Shown in pieces: positions 1 to 6,172 of a DNA stretch of 6,750 bases. The notes under the pieces are model-generated. The model searched no databases and was not told the DNA's origin. It worked only from the letters and a program-made list of their open reading frames with translations. The stretch spans positions 1 through 6,750 of the forward strand of contig JAPPFQ010000430.1 of NCBI GenBank assembly GCA_028875135.1, given 5' to 3'. This DNA comes from Acidobacteriota bacterium. GTDB lineage: Bacteria > Acidobacteriota > Terriglobia > Versatilivoradales > Versatilivoraceae. Each line of letters opens with the position of its first letter. Positions within the stretch are counted from its first letter, which is position 1. Both the position numbers and the translations under genes were made by a program.

Positions 1-909
1 GTCGCTGTTCTTCATGACCACCGTGATGGGCGTCAGGATGGTGTCTTCGGTGATCTTGATGAAGTCGGTGCGGTAGTCGAAGGGAAAGGTGTTGTATGTG
101 AGCTTGGTGTCGACCACCGTTTCCAGGTCCTTGAATCGGATCTTGGGAGCCCGGTTGAGAGCCGCCACCTGTCTCAGCCGGAGCATCTGGCTCATTCGGA
201 AGTCCGAATAGAACAGCCCCGACGGGTAGCGGGTATGGCGGCTGATGTCGTCGCCCCGCCCCATTCTCTGGTCCTCGGTCAGGTCGGCCACCGGAGTATT
301 CTTGAGGGCGTCCTTCTCGAAAGGATCGAGCGCAATGCGATACTCACCGGTAAAGGTGCGATCCACGAACTCGATAATGACTTCCTGTCCCAGATCCAAC
401 CCGTCCAGGTAGCGGTATCGCCAGGTGATGAAGGGATGGGTGCTGGTCTTCCCTCCCCCCTCCCAGTAGGGCCGGTGGTAGGTGCCTCCCCCGTGGTGGG
501 TCTCGATCTGATCCGGGGGACCGTACATGATGTAGATGCGCCCGCGATCGGTCTTCCAGCCCATCTTACCTGAAGTGAACCGCTCGTTGGCGTAGGCGAT
601 GCGCCGGTAGTGCTCGTCCCGGAACTCGTTGACCACGGTGTCCGGATTGGGATCCCGTCTCAGCCAGAACTGCTCGATGAACTGGTAGCGCTCCTCGTCG
701 TTGGTCAAACTCTTGAACGCGTCTCTCTCTTCCGGCGTGATGATGAAGGAGACGTCCTGCTTGAGCCACTTCTTGAGGAACCGGTCCTGAGTCTCCCGGC
801 GCAGCGACCGCTCCCGCTGCCGGTCCTTCTTCTTCTGAGCCTCCATCACCGCCAGCGGTGACAGCAACAATCCACACACAAGCCAGCAAGTCCATTTCGC
901 CAGTTTCAT
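1..909 (-). CDS. GWxTD domain-containing exported protein, 3' part outside the window
   Basis: The frame is open from an ATG at 909 to the left edge, giving 303 codons and no stop, so the C-terminus is missing. An in-frame TGA lies about 40 nt upstream with no other start codon between, which fixes the start; the only Shine-Dalgarno-like sequence is a weak GGGCGGG. Residues 1-24 form a signal peptide (KLAK, then a hydrophobic core, then VMEA before Gln25), followed by a highly basic stretch (25-50). The diagnostic GWKTD is at 117-121, followed by GRIYIMYGPPDQIE, and then by WRYRYLDG and EVIIEFVD blocks ending near DPFEKDAL, all characteristic of the GWxTD family as I know it. The molecular role of this family is not established; it is common in Acidobacteriota and related phyla and is predicted to act outside the cytoplasm. 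It is last in a co-directional run after the TPR gene, 93 bp downstream of it, with a possible promoter of its own in that gap. Confidence 0.88.
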   Translation of the reverse strand, partial: MKLAKWTCWLVCGLLLSPLAVMEAQKKKDRQRERSLRRETQDRFLKKWLKQDVSFIITPEERDAFKSLTNDEERYQFIEQFWLRRDPNPDTVVNEFRDEHYRRIAYANERFTSGKMGWKTDRGRIYIMYGPPDQIETHHGGGTYHRPYWEGGGKTSTHPFITWRYRYLDGLDLGQEVIIEFVDRTFTGEYRIALDPFEKDALKNTPVADLTEDQRMGRGDDISRHTRYPSGLFYSDFRMSQMLRLRQVAALNRAPKIRFKDLETVVDTKLTYNTFPFDYRTDFIKITEDTILTPITVVMKNSD

Positions 910-929
910 GAGGCACCCGCCCGATTCCG

Positions 930-957
930 ATTCAAAGGGTCGAATTCAGATTGTCAA
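930..957 (-). promoter_or_regulatory. possible sigma70-type promoter for the GWxTD gene
   Basis: Reading the minus strand, a perfect TTGACA (957-952) is followed after 16 bp by TTGAAT (935-930), a 4-of-6 match to the -10 consensus that lacks the conserved A at position 2. It would place transcription start roughly 15 nt before the ATG at 909. This is a sequence match only; the gene could equally be read through from the TPR gene upstream. Confidence 0.3.
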
Positions 958-1002
958 TCCATGTTGGCCAAGGAGCGGCCGAAAGTCAATAGGGAGAGAC
1001 GC

Positions 1003-2001
1003 TCAGCGAGTGGGGCTCTTCTTGACTCTCTGGAAGGTCTGCATGGACTGGCGGGCCAGCTCCGGTTTCCCGGTTTCCCGGTAGAGTTGTCCCAGCAGGT
1101 AATGAGCGTCGGAGAACTCGGGGTCCATCTCCAGGCATTTCCGGGCCGCCGCCAGGGCCTGCTCGGGACTCCCCAGGCCCCGGTGCGCCTTGGCGATGGC
1201 ATAGTTCAGATCGACCGGATGGACCTCATCCTGCTTTACCTGGGAAAGATGGGTCAACGCGCTTTCGTACCGGCTGATCTTGACCAGCCACTCCCCCAAC
1301 TCCAGCCGGGCCTGGGAGTGCGTGGGGTGGAGTTCCAGTTCCTTTTCCAGCTCCTCGATAGCTGCCTGCACCTCTCCACGGTTGGAATGCAGCATCGACA
1401 GATGGTAGTGAAGCCAGGGGTAGCCGGGATCCTTTTCCAATACCGCCTCGAACTGCTGCCGAGCCTTCAGGTGCTGATTGTGCTCGTAATAGTTGCGACC
1501 CAGATGGAGCCTGGCCTTGAAGTGGTTGGGGTCGAGCTTGACGGCTGCTTCCAGAGATTCCATGGCTTCCTGCTCGGTTCCCCGCAGTACCTGCGTGCTG
1601 GTGTCCCGCCGGTCCAGTCCCAGCGTGGCCTTCCACTCCATCTTCTCCTGCAGCAGCAGGGCGGCCAAGCGGTAATGAAATTCAGCACTGTCGGGCCGGA
1701 GGCCCAGGGCTTTGCGAAGCTGAACCTCGGCTTCGCTGAACTGTTTCAGGTCGGTCAGGATCAGACCATAGAGAAAAAGATGGTCGGCGTTCTCCGGTTC
1801 CTCCTCCACGGCCTTCTGGGCTGACAGCATGGCCATCAGAGTCTGCTGCCTGTCATACAGGTCCCTGGCTTCCCGGTAGTGGCGGGATTCGGCCCCCAGC
1901 CTAGGACTGAATAAAAAGACCCAGAGAATCAGGTAAACCGGCAGCCTGGATTTTGGATTTTGGATTTTGGATTTTGGATTTGAGGCAAAATCAGTCGTCA
2001 T
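1003..2001 (-). CDS. exported tetratricopeptide repeat protein
   Basis: This 332-residue protein consists almost entirely of TPR helix pairs, a scaffold for protein-protein contacts; no catalytic domain is visible. Clear units start near residues 72, 106, 161, 195, 229, 263 and 297, with a partial one near 53. The 106 unit is interrupted by an insertion at about 118-143 containing EKMEWKATLGLDRRDTSTQV. Residues 20-37 (LPVYLILWVF then a short polar stretch to LGA) form a signal-peptide or anchor core, so the repeats probably face the periplasm. The ATG at 2001 is the only usable start: an in-frame TGA lies 9-11 nt upstream, and the next in-frame ATG (residue 56) would lose the hydrophobic segment. 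Residues 8-18 (NPKSKIQNPKS) are encoded by a 7-bp tandem repeat rather than by conserved sequence. The gene sits 51 bp after the CRTAC1-like gene and 93 bp before the GWxTD gene, which suggests co-transcription. The specific partner is unknown. Confidence 0.88.
   Translation of the reverse strand: MTTDFASNPKSKIQNPKSRLPVYLILWVFLFSPRLGAESRHYREARDLYDRQQTLMAMLSAQKAVEEEPENADHLFLYGLILTDLKQFSEAEVQLRKALGLRPDSAEFHYRLAALLLQEKMEWKATLGLDRRDTSTQVLRGTEQEAMESLEAAVKLDPNHFKARLHLGRNYYEHNQHLKARQQFEAVLEKDPGYPWLHYHLSMLHSNRGEVQAAIEELEKELELHPTHSQARLELGEWLVKISRYESALTHLSQVKQDEVHPVDLNYAIAKAHRGLGSPEQALAAARKCLEMDPEFSDAHYLLGQLYRETGKPELARQSMQTFQRVKKSPTR
1948..1981 (-). repeat. heptanucleotide tandem repeat inside the TPR gene start
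   Basis: On the plus strand GGATTTT occurs four times perfectly (1948-1975), followed by six bases of a fifth copy (1976-1981), about 4.9 units in all. It encodes residues 8-18 of the TPR protein, between the initiator ATG and the signal-peptide core. The unit length is not divisible by three, so a change of one copy shifts the frame. Confidence 0.95.
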
Positions 2002-2003
2002 GA

Positions 2004-2009
2004 CTCCTC
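2004..2009 (-). promoter_or_regulatory. ribosome binding site of the TPR gene, unusually close to the ATG
   Basis: The minus strand reads GAGGAG and then only two bases before the ATG at 2001. The match is strong but the spacing is shorter than the usual 5-9 nt, so initiation may be inefficient. No alternative in-frame start is available close by. Confidence 0.5.
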
Positions 2010-2044
2010 AATCAACAATCGGAAATCAGCAATCGACAATTCAT
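2010..2044 (-). repeat. degenerate heptamer array, NNNGATT on the minus strand
   Basis: On the plus strand AATC recurs every 7 bases at 2010, 2017, 2024 and 2031, with a degenerate AATT at 2038, and the three spacer bases vary (AAC, GGA, AGC, GAC). It fills most of the 51-bp gap between the CRTAC1-like and TPR genes. The tract inside the TPR gene has the same period and the same GATT core, but in the opposite orientation. Confidence 0.8.
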
Positions 2045-2052
2045 CAGCCCCG

Positions 2053-3759
2053 TCACTTGTCCCGCTCAAGACGCCCTCCTTCCTTGAGCCGGTATCTCCG
2101 GTTGCCGGAGACGTCGGTGAACCTCTGCGCGGTCCCGTCCGGCCAGCGCACCTCCAGCGACTGGACTTTCCTGGAATTGCCCAGGCCGAAGTGCACTCTC
2201 AGGTCGTGAGTCGATTGGTAGCTGGAACCTCCCCGCACCTCCCGGATCTGGACTCCCGTCCGGGTCAAGGCCGTCACCCGGGCCCCCACGGCGCTGCGAT
2301 TGCTTTGGGCGCCTTCCAGGCGCAGGCTCAGCCACCGTTGCCGGCTTCCCCCGTCGTTCCGCAGCAGCCAGGGGTTTCCGTCCAGGTTGTTGACGGCGAC
2401 GTCGATATCTCCATCGTTGTCATAGTCGGCAAAGGCCGCTCCCCGGCTGGACCAGAGCTTGACCCGGTCGAGCCCGGCCGTGACCTCGCGGAACCTCCCG
2501 TTGCCCAGATTCCGAAAAAGCTGGCTGCGCTGAAAGAAGCTCTGGCCCATCTCGTAGCGGTCCACCTGCGGGAACAGGTGCCCGTTGGCGATGAAGAGAT
2601 CCTCCCAGCCGTCGTTGTCGACATCCACGAAGCCGGTCCCCCAGGCCAGGTAGGACCAACTGGGAAAAGCCACCTCCGCCAGGTGGCTGACATCCCGGAA
2701 ATTCCCGCCGCCCAGGTTGCGGTAGAGGGTGTTGTAGTCGTCCGCAAAGTGAGTGATGAAGATATCCAGCAGACCATCGTGGTCGTAGTCCCCGAAATCG
2801 ACTCCCATGCTGCCCTGGGCGATGCCGTCGTCGGAATAGCCGGCTCCCGAAAGCAGGCCGACCTCGGCGAAGGTCCCGTCCCCCTGGTTCTGGAACATGA
2901 AGTTGGCCATCTGATCGTTGGCCACGTAGAGGTCCAGGTCCCTGTCGTTATCGTAGTCGGTCCACAGCACGCCGAGTCCGTAGGAGGGCTTGACCTCCCC
3001 TACCCCGGCATTTCGGGTCACATCCTCGAAGACACCCCGGCCGTTGTTACGGTAGAGGATGTCTCCGTCGCAGGGCAGGCCCAGGGGACCGCACTGCACG
3101 GTGATGCCCCGGTATTGGCAGTTCATGGGAGGTGGATTCTCGTGGTCGAAGGTGACGGTGTTGGTCACGTACAGATCCAGGTGCCCGTCGGCGTCATAGT
3201 CGCCGAAGGCGGCGCTGACCGCCCAGCGCCCGTCTCCGACTCCGGCTCGATCGGTGACGTCGGTGAAGGTGCCGTCGCCGTTGTTGCGGTAGAGGGTGTT
3301 GGGTCCGTAGTTGCACACGAAGAGATCCGGCCAGCCGTCGTTGTCGTAGTCGGAAGCGGCTACGCCCATGCCCCAGCGCTCGCCGCCGACGCCGGCCTTT
3401 TTGGTGACGTCTGTAAAGGTGCCGTCACCGTTGTTGCGGTAGAGAGCGTTGGAGACGCTCCGCTTGCCCTGCAGCAGTTCCTCCCAGTGGCCGCCGTTCA
3501 CCAGGTAGAGATCCTGCCAGCCGTCCCGGTCGTAGTCGATCCAGGCCACCCCCCCGCTCATTCCTTCCAGAATGTAGGTCTTCTCGGCGCTGCCGCTGAA
3601 GTGCTGAAAATCGATACCGGCCTGTTCGGCCACGTCCACGAAGGTCACGGCGATCGGCTTCCCGTTGGCTGGAGGTTCGCCGGCTCCCTGGCGGGGAACG
3701 GTAGCCGACAGAATCAAGAGCAACGGGATCAGGATTGTGAGATTCGGTTTGCGCTTCAT
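2053..3759 (-). CDS. CRTAC1-like secreted FG-GAP/VCBS repeat protein with ASPIC/UnbV domain
   Basis: This 568-residue protein starts with a signal peptide (MKRK, a hydrophobic core at 8-20, then a small-residue site near QGAG, 24-27). The body is a predicted beta-propeller of FG-GAP/VCBS repeats with seven Asp-rich calcium-loop motifs: DYDRDG at 75, DYDNDG at 137, DYDADG at 187, DYDNDR at 268, DYDHDG at 324, DVDNDG at 379 and DYDNDG at 445. Several blades begin with LYRNNGDGTFTDVT or a variant. Residues about 487-553 match the ASPIC/UnbV domain (VGARVTALTR, REVRGGSSYQSTHDLRVHFGLG, VRWPDGT). The frame stays open upstream to an ATG at 3846, but that codon lacks a ribosome binding site; the ATG at 3759 has AGGA five bases upstream and begins a proper signal peptide, so it is preferred. 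An insertion at 210-232 carries Cys214, Cys223 and Cys230. The family is exported and probably binds proteins or carbohydrates; its exact ligand is unknown. It is followed at 51 bp by the TPR gene. Confidence 0.9.
   Translation of the reverse strand: MKRKPNLTILIPLLLILSATVPRQGAGEPPANGKPIAVTFVDVAEQAGIDFQHFSGSAEKTYILEGMSGGVAWIDYDRDGWQDLYLVNGGHWEELLQGKRSVSNALYRNNGDGTFTDVTKKAGVGGERWGMGVAASDYDNDGWPDLFVCNYGPNTLYRNNGDGTFTDVTDRAGVGDGRWAVSAAFGDYDADGHLDLYVTNTVTFDHENPPPMNCQYRGITVQCGPLGLPCDGDILYRNNGRGVFEDVTRNAGVGEVKPSYGLGVLWTDYDNDRDLDLYVANDQMANFMFQNQGDGTFAEVGLLSGAGYSDDGIAQGSMGVDFGDYDHDGLLDIFITHFADDYNTLYRNLGGGNFRDVSHLAEVAFPSWSYLAWGTGFVDVDNDGWEDLFIANGHLFPQVDRYEMGQSFFQRSQLFRNLGNGRFREVTAGLDRVKLWSSRGAAFADYDNDGDIDVAVNNLDGNPWLLRNDGGSRQRWLSLRLEGAQSNRSAVGARVTALTRTGVQIREVRGGSSYQSTHDLRVHFGLGNSRKVQSLEVRWPDGTAQRFTDVSGNRRYRLKEGGRLERDK
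3253..3450 (-). repeat. near-identical 48-bp blade repeats within the CRTAC1-like gene
   Basis: The 48-bp segments 3253-3300 and 3403-3450 are aligned exactly 150 bp apart and I count 43 of 48 identical bases. They encode the LYRNNGDGTFTDVT start of two consecutive propeller blades, which are 50 residues apart. Most differences are synonymous, which fits a fairly recent duplication or conversion between blades. Confidence 0.75.
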
Positions 3760-3764
3760 TCTCT

Positions 3765-3768
3765 TCCT
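3765..3768 (-). promoter_or_regulatory. ribosome binding site deciding the CRTAC1-like start
   Basis: AGGA on the minus strand stands five bases before the ATG at 3759. The two upstream in-frame ATGs, at 3846 and 3807, would put a long arginine-rich leader before the hydrophobic core. Confidence 0.6.
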
Positions 3769-3878
3769 GCGATTGACAAGAGTGGGTTTCTCTCTGCTCC
3801 GGGCCATCCGCCCCGAATGCCGGCCACGAAACAGGGCTCTCGCCATGGCGGCTTCAGTTCCCAGGTTATCTTACACTG

Positions 3879-3900
3879 AAAACACAGGCGCCCGGACGCC
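3879..3900 (-). terminator. weak candidate terminator after the glycosidase-like gene
   Basis: In the minus-strand transcript GGCGU (3900-3896) can pair with GCGCC (3891-3887) around a CCGG loop, giving four G-C pairs and one G-U, followed by UGUGUUUU. It starts 10 nt after the stop codon at 3911. The stem is short and the U tract interrupted, so termination may be partial. The remaining ~120 bp to the next gene hold a TTCAGT/ACTGAA inverted repeat (3853-3858 and 3875-3880) and a TAAGAT -10-like hexamer, but no convincing full promoter. Confidence 0.3.
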
Positions 3901-3910
3901 ATTTGCCCCT

Positions 3911-6013
3911 TCAGAGTCGTCCCCGGTGGGGCTTCTCCCATTCGCCGCTGAACCCGGACACCCCCCGAACCCGGCACAGCCCCTTGGCCAGGTCGAAATC
4001 CGCCTCGACCCCGTTGGCGTAGGCAACCTGCTGCAGAGTCCTCTCGGCGTTGAGGAACCGGTGGGAAAACATCTCCGACCAGGCCACGGCCCGATAGAAG
4101 GCGCGCCAACGCCTCAGCCACTCCAGGCGGGCCTCCATCCTGGGGTTGTCCCAATCGGCAACCGGGACCTCGGTGAACGCCGTCCCCGGATGGGCATCGC
4201 TGTAGGGCAGCATCCAGTTGTAGGCCGGAGCCGCCCCGAACAGCAATTCGTAAAGCCTCGGCTGCCGGTCACGGGGCCAGTCGTAGCGACCGTAGCCGCC
4301 GCCCGAAAAGCAGCCGGCAAAACATTCGTGGAAGACCAGTTGAAACAACGGAATGGGTTCTCCCACCCCCAGGATCTCCGAGGACCAGCCCGACCGGAAA
4401 AAGAAGAAATCGCACTCCGCCATGGCCCAGAACCTGGGCAGCTCGGCGCCCGCGATGATTCCGCGGTGTCGTGCTTCCCGAAAACTCTCCAGCATCCTTT
4501 GGATGGCCAACCGCCGCGGCAGCGGATGGCTGCTGGAGTGGTCCTCGGGCACCCCGGCATGGGCGGCGTAGCCGTCGAAATAGAGCGCATCCAGTTGAAA
4601 GCCCTTGGCCAGCAGGCTCTCCAATGCCTGCCGAGTCAGCTCCGGCGCGAACCAGGGACTGATCTGAGGCCAGCGGCGCGGCTGTCCCGCCTCGTCCAGG
4701 GCACGCTTGCCGGGATCGTAGGAGGGTGCTCCGGGAGCATACTGGGTGGGATTGATCATCACCTTCACCAGGGCGCCCTCCACTCCGGCGGCCCGGGAGA
4801 GACGCACCAGGCGTTCCCATCCCCCCGGAATCGGATTCCTTTCCAGCATGAAGGCCTGCCAGGAAGCGGTGGCGTTCCAGATTTCTCCCCGGGCGGAGTC
4901 GTATTCCTCGGTACCCCACTTGGGAAAAAAGAAGTTGACCGGCAGGTCCCGGCGCCGGAATTCCCTGAGGTCGCGAAGGGATTTTCGATCGGCCTCGGCC
5001 TGCCACAGGATTCGATATTCGATCCCGTCGATATAGCGGCGCAGCGCCGGGACTTCCTCCGCCTTTTCCTTCAGAGTTCGCAGCAGTCCCCGGTCCTTGG
5101 CGTAAGCGCGGTAGCTCTTGGCAATTCCGACGTGGTCCATTCCCCGGGCGAACCGCATCAGAGACCTGCGCGGGTAGGAGAGCCGCCCCAGAGAGGGCAG
5201 CCAGTTGAAGTCCAGAGTGGACCGGTCTCCCGGCAGGTGCTCGACGGCAACGCTGCAATCCCACCAGGTCTCCACGATCTGGTAGAGGCAATCCCGGTTT
5301 CGGTTGACCATGCCGAAGACCGGCAGCGTGTAGCGGTACCCGATAATGTTTTGGCTCCTGCGCGTGTTTCCACCCAGTGCACCCGGCTGGACAAAGTAGT
5401 CGTCCAGGGGCCCCAGCTTCTTGCCGGTGTCGGCGGGAATGAGATAGCCCGATCCGTGCGGGACCACCAGGTAGCCTCCGGCCGGCGTGGGTTTCTCCAG
5501 GCAATAGAGGTGGTCCACCTGCTTCAGGCTGTCCCCGCCTCCCTCCTGGCGGACCTCGATGAGCAGCTCGTCGCTATCGGGATCGAGCGCCAGCACCAGG
5601 GCCAGGACCAGGTCCGAGCGGGGAAACCGGCTCAGCCGAATCAGATGGCCTCGGTGGGCGCCGTCGCTGAAGGCTTCCTGCTGCCGGCGGCCGGCTGTCT
5701 CGAAAGCGGCCCGTCTCTCTTCGCCGGAACCGGAAGAGACCCATACCGCTTCCGGTTTGTTCCGGGTGGAGGTCGTCCAGACCGGCTGCCCGTCGCGATC
5801 GGCGACTATCAGGCCCAGGTCGCGCCGGACCCTGACCGAAATCCGGCGCCCCGCCAACTCCAGCCGGGGATCGGCCTGAGGCCTGGCATGCAGGCGGCCG
5901 ATCCCACTCAAACCCGCCAAAGCGCCCGCCTGCAGGAAATCCCGGCGGCTGATTCCGGCGAGGCGGGACGACCCTGCCGGACGACTCCTTTTCCCCTCTT
6001 GACGGCTGGTCAT
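3911..6013 (-). CDS. Tat-exported putative glycoside hydrolase, (beta/alpha)8 type
   Basis: This 700-residue protein begins with a twin-arginine leader: SRRDFLQAG at 22-30, then a mild hydrophobic stretch to about LHA at 43, indicating export in folded form. The ATG at 6013 is fixed by AGGAGG eight bases upstream; the frame stays open for another 705 bp upstream but only as hemB antisense. Residues about 50-290 are beta-rich (LELAGRRISVRV, LGLIVADRDGQPVW) and resemble the N-terminal sandwich of TIM-barrel glycosidases. Residues about 320-600 look like the barrel: VNFFFPKWG, ALVKVMINP, LDALYFDGYAAH and GIIAGAELPRFW. Asp480 in YFDGY and Glu524 in GAELP are candidate catalytic residues. The layout recalls GH101 and DUF5696-type proteins, but I cannot assign a family or substrate with certainty. 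It is rich in aromatic residues, as expected for sugar binding. It leads the minus-strand run and is divergent from hemB. Confidence 0.75.
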   Translation of the reverse strand: MTSRQEGKRSRPAGSSRLAGISRRDFLQAGALAGLSGIGRLHARPQADPRLELAGRRISVRVRRDLGLIVADRDGQPVWTTSTRNKPEAVWVSSGSGEERRAAFETAGRRQQEAFSDGAHRGHLIRLSRFPRSDLVLALVLALDPDSDELLIEVRQEGGGDSLKQVDHLYCLEKPTPAGGYLVVPHGSGYLIPADTGKKLGPLDDYFVQPGALGGNTRRSQNIIGYRYTLPVFGMVNRNRDCLYQIVETWWDCSVAVEHLPGDRSTLDFNWLPSLGRLSYPRRSLMRFARGMDHVGIAKSYRAYAKDRGLLRTLKEKAEEVPALRRYIDGIEYRILWQAEADRKSLRDLREFRRRDLPVNFFFPKWGTEEYDSARGEIWNATASWQAFMLERNPIPGGWERLVRLSRAAGVEGALVKVMINPTQYAPGAPSYDPGKRALDEAGQPRRWPQISPWFAPELTRQALESLLAKGFQLDALYFDGYAAHAGVPEDHSSSHPLPRRLAIQRMLESFREARHRGIIAGAELPRFWAMAECDFFFFRSGWSSEILGVGEPIPLFQLVFHECFAGCFSGGGYGRYDWPRDRQPRLYELLFGAAPAYNWMLPYSDAHPGTAFTEVPVADWDNPRMEARLEWLRRWRAFYRAVAWSEMFSHRFLNAERTLQQVAYANGVEADFDLAKGLCRVRGVSGFSGEWEKPHRGRL

Positions 6014-6021
6014 GAGCTTGT

Positions 6022-6027
6022 CCTCCT
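6022..6027 (-). promoter_or_regulatory. ribosome binding site of the glycosidase-like gene
   Basis: A perfect AGGAGG on the minus strand stands eight bases before the ATG at 6013. It selects this start over in-frame ATGs further upstream and places the twin-arginine motif at residues 22-27. Confidence 0.8.
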
Positions 6028-6082
6028 GAGGCGGCTGCATTGCTCTGGTTCCGGATAGCGCCGCCGGTGCTGCGGCGAGGTC

Positions 6083-6088
6083 ATTATA
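6083..6088 (-). promoter_or_regulatory. -10 element of the glycosidase-like gene promoter
   Basis: The minus strand carries a perfect TATAAT in an otherwise GC-rich region. No good -35 hexamer stands 16-18 bp upstream (GGCAAA at 17 bp), so the promoter may need an activator or be weak. The implied 5' untranslated leader is about 60 nt. Confidence 0.45.
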
Positions 6089-6096
6089 GAGGGTAG

Positions 6097-6111
6097 GGCA
6101 ATGAATTTGCC
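6097..6111. promoter_or_regulatory. 15-bp palindrome, possible operator
   Basis: GGCAA (6097-6101) and TTGCC (6107-6111) are perfect inverted repeats around TGAAT. The site covers the -35 area of the minus-strand promoter. A second palindrome, GCACC-G-GGTGC, follows at 6112-6122 in the -35 area of the hemB promoter. The positions suit a regulator of one or both genes, but short palindromes also occur by chance. Confidence 0.35.
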
Positions 6112-6135
6112 GCACCGGGTGCCTCTGTCTGCCTG

Positions 6136-6144
6136 TGCTACAAT
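6136..6144 (+). promoter_or_regulatory. extended -10 promoter element for hemB
   Basis: TGC followed by TACAAT makes an extended -10 element; no consensus -35 stands at the proper distance, as is common for this promoter type. Transcription would start near 6151, giving a leader of about 22 nt before the GTG at 6173. Confidence 0.5.
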
Positions 6145-6172
6145 CGGCGCGTCCTGGGTTCCGGGGGGATTC

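Noticed and set aside
961..1824. Plus-strand open frame of 287 codons antisense to the TPR gene
   Set aside because: It shows no domain and is fully opposite a TPR coding sequence with regular repeats.
1948..2044. CRISPR array reading of the two repeat tracts
   Set aside because: The units are 7 bp with no spacers of usual length and no cas genes are nearby.
3760..3846. Upstream ATGs at 3846 and 3807 for the CRTAC1-like protein
   Set aside because: They would add an arginine-rich leader before the signal peptide, and the 3846 codon has no ribosome binding site; the ATG at 3759 has AGGA at proper spacing.
2191..3879. Plus-strand open frame of 562 codons antisense to the CRTAC1-like gene
   Set aside because: Its Val/Ala/Gly-rich repeats are the mirror of the Asp-rich calcium loops on the other strand; the minus-strand gene has clear families and a signal peptide.
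3853..3880. TTCAGT/ACTGAA inverted repeat as terminator or operator
   Set aside because: Only six base pairs with a 16-base loop and no following T tract; it is noted only within the terminator entry.
3665..6058. Plus-strand open frame of 797 codons antisense to the glycosidase-like gene
   Set aside because: It is proline-, glycine- and arginine-rich with no domain, lacks a credible start, and lies opposite a gene with a Tat leader, a strong ribosome binding site and recognisable motifs. Long antisense frames are common in GC-rich DNA.
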